Below, one piece after another: positions 59,438-64,000 of a DNA stretch of 64,000 nucleotides. This stretch comes from Sarcocystis neurona (taxonomy: Eukaryota; Apicomplexa; Conoidasida; Eucoccidiorida; Sarcocystidae), in NCBI GenBank assembly GCA_000727475.1, contig KL647291.1, positions 1,703,987 to 1,767,986 on the forward strand. Reading direction: 5' to 3'. Each line of letters starts with the position of its first letter. Within the stretch, counting starts at the first letter, position 1. The notes beneath the pieces were generated by a model. It had not been told where the DNA came from, ran no database searches, and saw only the letters and a list, made by a program, of their open reading frames with translations. The translations under genes were made by a program, and so were the position numbers.

Positions 59438-62400
59438 GTGTATGTGTGGGATGCCGGCCGCTCACTCGTTGGTCCCATGTGGATATCTGCGGAGAAATAT
59501 GTGGACACGTCGCCGTACGAACATGCAGACGCGAGTGCTCTCCGTGCCCGCACCCTGTGTCCAAGGAAATCCACTTCAGTTTTACCGTATATAATATATG
59601 TGTATGACGAACACGTAGGTACATACATATGTGTCGTGTGAGCGTACACATATTTAGACCTATGTATGTCTACGCACGTAATTCGTCAGAGACGCCTGTC
59701 TCAAGATTAACAGGTAGTGTAGAACGGTCTATGTGTTCATATGCAGAAACACGTGTATATGTGTATGTGGGCATGCATATAAATATTCACATACATCGAT
59801 AAACGTACGTACACATATATATGTATGTGTGCAGCTGGACGCACCGGCTCAGATACCGTCGAGACGCGGTGCACACATCTGGACGTCCCTGGATCGCGTA
59901 CACCGTGCGTACTCACACGTGTACGAGAAATTGAAATACACAAGTAACGCCACGTACGAACATGTTTATATATATGTGTGTATGTGTATGTCCGTGTAGA
60001 CTCACGTATATACGTAAAATTGCCGTACACAAATAACGAAGCATACACAGGTGTACACACGTGTGCACGCGTGTCTCTCGATACTTTTTGACGATATACA
60101 TGTACGTATGGTACACCATATACGCATATACATGTGTGGAGGTACCCGACGGCTTCTGCAGTGTCTGTGTCTACACGTGTATACATGTTTGTTACGAATC
60201 GACTAACATCTTCCTCACTGTGTGTGGGTTTAATATAGAACATATATGTGTGTGTAGAAACGTTAGTTTGTGGATAGATCTGGTGTACGCTGTTCGCTGT
60301 GTGAGGCTCAGAGCGCGGCAAGCGTGGTGGAGGCGACTTAGCGTCATCGCAGGACGTGAAAGAAGAACAAGAAGCAGCGTCATCTGCTTCGTCGCAGCAG
60401 GAGCGGCAGCAGAAGCGCAGCAGCAGGCGCAGGGCAGGAGCAGCAACACTTCGCAGCTCTTGGAGAAGGAGAAGGAGAGCTCGGCACCGGCAGAAACAGC
60501 GGCAGCAGCGGGAGGAACGACAGCTACTGCAGCGACGCTGTCCAGCAGCAGTAGCACCAGCAACCGCTGCTGCAGGAGCAGTCGAACAGGGAAGAAGAAG
60601 AGTAAGCAAGAGGCGGAAGAAAGTCTTTTGTCTCAGTACACAGGTGAAGAAATTGCAGCAGCAGCAGCAGTTCGCGGATAGCAGAATGGCCGGAACAGCG
60701 GTGCTTTCTCCCCACACCAACAGCGGCGTCAGCGGCAGCAGCGCCGACAGCGTCGCGAACAGCGGCAGGAATAGCAGCAACATCGGCGTGGGCAATAACG
60801 GCGCAAGCAGCAGCAGCAGCAGAGGTGAAGCGTGTGCTGATTTCCTTCCTCCCTTTTCCCTGGCCGCTCGTCCTGAGCAGCAGCAGCTTCCCTTCGGCCG
60901 GGTCCTCAACTTCTCGCCGGGTAGGTCTGTTGGAGCAACTGTGTGCGCTGTCGCAGATAGATCAAAGCGCTTCTGAAGACCACCCCTCGCCATGTTTGTT
61001 CCCGTGCTCCCCGTACATATTCGTGCGTGTGTGTGTGTGTATATATGCATGTATCCATGTATACACTTATGTATACGTATGTATGTATGCATATATGCGT
61101 ATATGCATGCGTGTTTCCATGTATGTCTGTATATATGCATGTGTGTACATGTATGTATATGTATGTGTGTATGTATATGTATGTATATGTGAGTATGTGT
61201 ATGCGTACGTGAGTGTGTGTATGTATATCTATGTACACGTATGTGTGCGTATGTATGTGTATGTATATACATATGTCTGTGTATGTATATGTATGTATAT
61301 CTATTTATGTGTATGTATATGTATGTATATGTACGTGTGCATGGATGTACGCGCATGGATGTATGCGTGTATGTATGTATGTCTATCTGCACATGTGTGT
61401 GTGTGTGTGTCTATCTCTGTATCTCTCGCTCTCTGCATATCTGTCTTTCTCGAGGGATAAATTTCTCTAACTTCTCTCATATATATATATATATATATGT
61501 ACATAGGAGATTTATTTCGAGTGTGCGCGTGTCTCTCCCAGCATGTGTATATGTAAAACGATATATATGCTTGCATGTATCATTTTTCACATATTTCTTA
61601 CATATTTCCAGAGGGGTATTAATACCTCTCTTCTCTGTGTTGTCTCTGCCTTTGTACGTTGATGTGTTGGTATGCAGCTAGAAGTGACACCACATACGCG
61701 CGTATATATATGTATATATTTGTGTATCTCGTTGTCTGTCTCTGTGTCTCACTCTGCCCACCCCACTGTCTAGGTGGGTGTAAATCCCATATTCTCTCTC
61801 TGTGTGTCGCTGTCTCGTAGCTGTCTCCCTAAGTGGCACACATACACGTGTACGTACGTGTCTCTCTATCTCCGTCCTTCTCGCTCGCTGTCTGTCTCGC
61901 CCGGCCCACCTCGCTGTCTTCCCCTCCTTCGTTTTCCCTTCTGCGTCTCTCTCTGTGTGTGTCTGTGTCGCTCTGGTCCACGGTCGACTACTTTTCACAC
62001 GTGTGTATCGACGTGTGCTTGAGGCAGATACTTGCGAGAGGCTGGGTAGCAGCACAGGGCCACATCCGTAGTAGGGCCTGCTCGCGCGTGCACACACGTC
62101 TATGCAGAACGAACAGCAACAACTCCCCACACGTCCACCTACACCTGTATATAAGTAGCAGCAACTCTGCATGGGCACGCGTAGGTGGCTGCACATGTAG
62201 AAGGAAGAGCACGTCTGTGGAGGTAGGATCCGTCGACTTCATCTCTAGGGGTGTTTGCATGCGAAGGGGTCCTCGTAGGAGGAGCTGTCGGGCGCGTGAA
62301 GAAGAAATGCAGGCAACTTCTCGGTTGGCACTTTCGAGCGGAAGCCGCCTTTTCAGAGAAGAACTGCACGAATAAGTTGGTAGTCTGCAGTCTCTCGTCG

Positions 62401-63763
62401 TAGACACGTGCCACAGCGTTTGCAGGACGAAGGCACCGCTGCGGCTCTGCGAGAGTTGAACGTGGGCGGGTGGGTCGAAGAGCAGAGCCCGGGGAATACG
62501 TCGCAGCCACCTCATTGCGTCCTGACGGATGCGTTCTCCACACAAAAGTGCGGAGTTTCTTCTTTCATTCAGCCTCGTCCCGCTACTGCACCGGCGCACG
62601 CACGCACATGCATGCAGACACATTGTATATGTTCGCGTGGGACTGCATGTGTAGCAGGACGTGTTTGTATGTTTTTGTGGAGCTTCCGGGATGCCGCGGT
62701 GTGGACGTACCTTGCTGCCGTTTCTGCCACCTCGGCCCAAAGGCGCTCTTCGCTACACGAAGCCCCTGGCAATTCTCTCCTACGAACGTATATACATATG
62801 TGTTCACACATGCATAAATATGAGTAAGTACTACGTTCTATTATATGTGGAGGTGTGTACAAGTATAGCCAAGTGCCTATGAATGAACAGTTGCTATTCC
62901 CTATACATACGTATACACATATATGTAGGTATTCGTGTACGTACACGTATGTGGTATTATATATTTATAGCCATATGCATATATATGAGAAGAGAGTATG
63001 CAATATATATTATATATATATGTCCATACAGGTATACAGCCGTATGCGTACGGGTGAGTAGTTGCTATGACTTGTATTTGTGCAGTTATGTGCGTAGGTG
63101 AGGACAGGTGGTATTACTTACGTATAGCCACATGCATACGTAGAAATCGATGCTATTACTTATACATATATATATATACGTATATATATCTGTATATATA
63201 CAGATGGACAGACATACGAATACGTGTGGATAGAGGCTATTTTGTGTGTACACATGGATAAATATATACATATACACATATATAAATATATTTGTACAAA
63301 ATAGCCCCTATTTATGCATAGGTGCTATTACATACATATAGGTACACGCATTCGTATGAGTAGTTGCTATTGCTATATATATATATATATATATGTATAG
63401 CCGTATGCGTAGGCGTGAATAGGTTTCATTACTTACTACATATATATATATATATAGAGAGAGAGAGGGAAGGAGCCAAAGGCAGACGTGTGAGTAGACG
63501 GTATTTCTTTTTTTTTAGACACAGTTGTAGGTGCCTAGTGCGGTCTAGCCACCCACGTATATTACGAGATACACGGATATTTGTATAGACAGATACGTCT
63601 ACCTTCATGGATATGCATGAAGAACTGTCGGTTCGTTGTGCACCTAGCTACACTCATTTGTTTGGTGGATATGCATATATATATATATATATTACCACCT
63701 ACGTTTATAGGCGCGTATTACCAGACCAGAATCTGATCGAGCAGACGCTGCAGATGAATCTAC
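59438..63763 (+). CDS. Multi-exon hypothetical gene, incomplete at both ends
   Basis: Exons read from splice borders and phase: 59438-59614 (acceptor CACATGCAG, donor GTAGGT; contains WDAGRSLVGPMWISAEKYVD), 60353-60920 (acceptor CGTCATCGCAG, donor GTAGGT; Arg/Gln-rich then Ser/Asn-rich), 62279-62379 and 62417 onward (RLQDEGTAAALRELNVGGW), 62655-62787 (MPRCGRTLLPFLPPRPKGAL, ending KPLAILSYE) and 63711-63763 (acceptor CGTTTATAG, donor GTAAGC; VLPDQNLIEQTLQMNL). The first two join in phase 0, and 60920 to 62279 joins in phase 1. The intron 62380-62416 would be only 37 bases and is doubtful; links after it are not fully resolved. No family is recognised. The gene continues beyond the window, since the last exon ends in a donor. 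Introns carry (TATG)n and a minisatellite. Confidence 0.5.
61021..61420. repeat. (TATG)n/(GTAT)n microsatellite, about 400 bases
   Basis: A nearly continuous field of TATG and GTGT units with point variation lies in the intron after 60920. All three plus frames and several minus frames stay open across it, explaining the long Val/Tyr/Cys ORFs there. Confidence 0.9.
62870..63480. repeat. Degenerate minisatellite around GTAGTTGCTATTACTTA
   Basis: The phrase (C)CGTATGCGTA.G.GTGAGTAGTTGCTAT.ACTT and variants recur near 62880, 63040, 63110, 63150, 63230, 63320, 63365 and 63405, separated by ATATAC microsatellite of variable length. Units are about 50-100 bases. It lies in an intron of the last gene. 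Confidence 0.65.
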
Positions 63764-63960
63764 GTAAGCACTGGCGAATATTCATATATATATATGTAGT
63801 TGATTATGTGTATAGGTACGTGTGTTTCTGCGCATATATACATAGATATACATATGCATATATATGCGTACACTAGAGCGCACAGGTGCCGTGTGTGCCG
63901 CGTACACATATATATATATATATATGTACTGGTGAGAGCATGCAGGTACGTATTTGTGTA

Positions 63961-63963
63961 TGT

Positions 63964-64000
<37 letters not shown>
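63961..64000. repeat. (AT)n microsatellite at the window edge
   Basis: Runs of AT reach the last base. Confidence 0.9.

Noticed and set aside
60061..60681. Alternative plus-strand frame across the exon at 60353-60920
   Set aside because: It overlaps the chosen frame and has some coding look, but it stops before the strong GTAGGT donor at 60921, and the chosen frame joins in phase to the exon ending at 59614.
59737..61392. 551-codon minus-strand ORF, the longest in the right half
   Set aside because: It runs through TATG microsatellite and a CTG tract; the plus strand carries phase-compatible exons with good splice sites at 59438-59614 and 60353-60920.

Overview
The window looks like nuclear DNA from a coccidian apicomplexan, most probably Eimeria. 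The basis is dense CAG/CTG triplet arrays that read as runs of Gln, Ala, Ser, Leu or Cys depending on frame, long (AT)n and (TATG)n microsatellites, intron-containing genes with inserted homopolymer tracts, and alternation of repeat-poor stretches (about 1-20 kb) with repeat-rich ones (about 20-64 kb). A 440-base run of N (23958-24397), flanked by (TA)n, marks a scaffold gap. No bacterial-type operons, CRISPR arrays, rRNA or tRNA genes were seen. Exons were read by eye from codon phase, GT/AG borders and protein sense. None has transcript support here.

1-20 kb, plus strand: the 3' end of a membrane protein (1-314); a charged protein of about 1,100 residues carrying a P-loop motif (3989-7428); and a giant two-exon protein of about 3,150 residues (8871-18774) whose 439-base intron joins the two long reading frames exactly in phase. 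A diverged 136-base tandem duplication lies just upstream of the giant gene.

20-26 kb: microsatellites, the gap and CAG debris without a convincing gene.

26-31.4 kb, minus strand: a four-exon alpha-SNAP gene, the NSF cofactor for SNARE disassembly. It carries a Gln/Ser-rich insertion of about 97 residues and is the most secure identification in the window.

31.4-50 kb: after a large CAG/CTG block, a plus-strand multi-exon gene of unknown function (about 36.0-40.4 kb) is followed by a plus-strand mitochondrial carrier (SLC25) gene (41031-49484). The three carrier signatures lie on separate exons and the protein is swollen to about 855 residues by low-complexity insertions.

49.6-64 kb: a plus-strand multipass membrane protein gene in many small exons (from 49662 to at least 53259); a region of ambiguous ORFs; a kilobase-scale degenerate ACT/AGT triplet field; and a plus-strand gene that runs off the window end, with clear exons at 59438-59614, 60353-60920, about 62.3-62.8 kb and 63711-63763. 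Introns hold most of the microsatellites and three degenerate minisatellites. Several acceptor sites sit inside CTG/CAG tracts, so the triplet arrays appear to supply splice signals as well as amino-acid runs.
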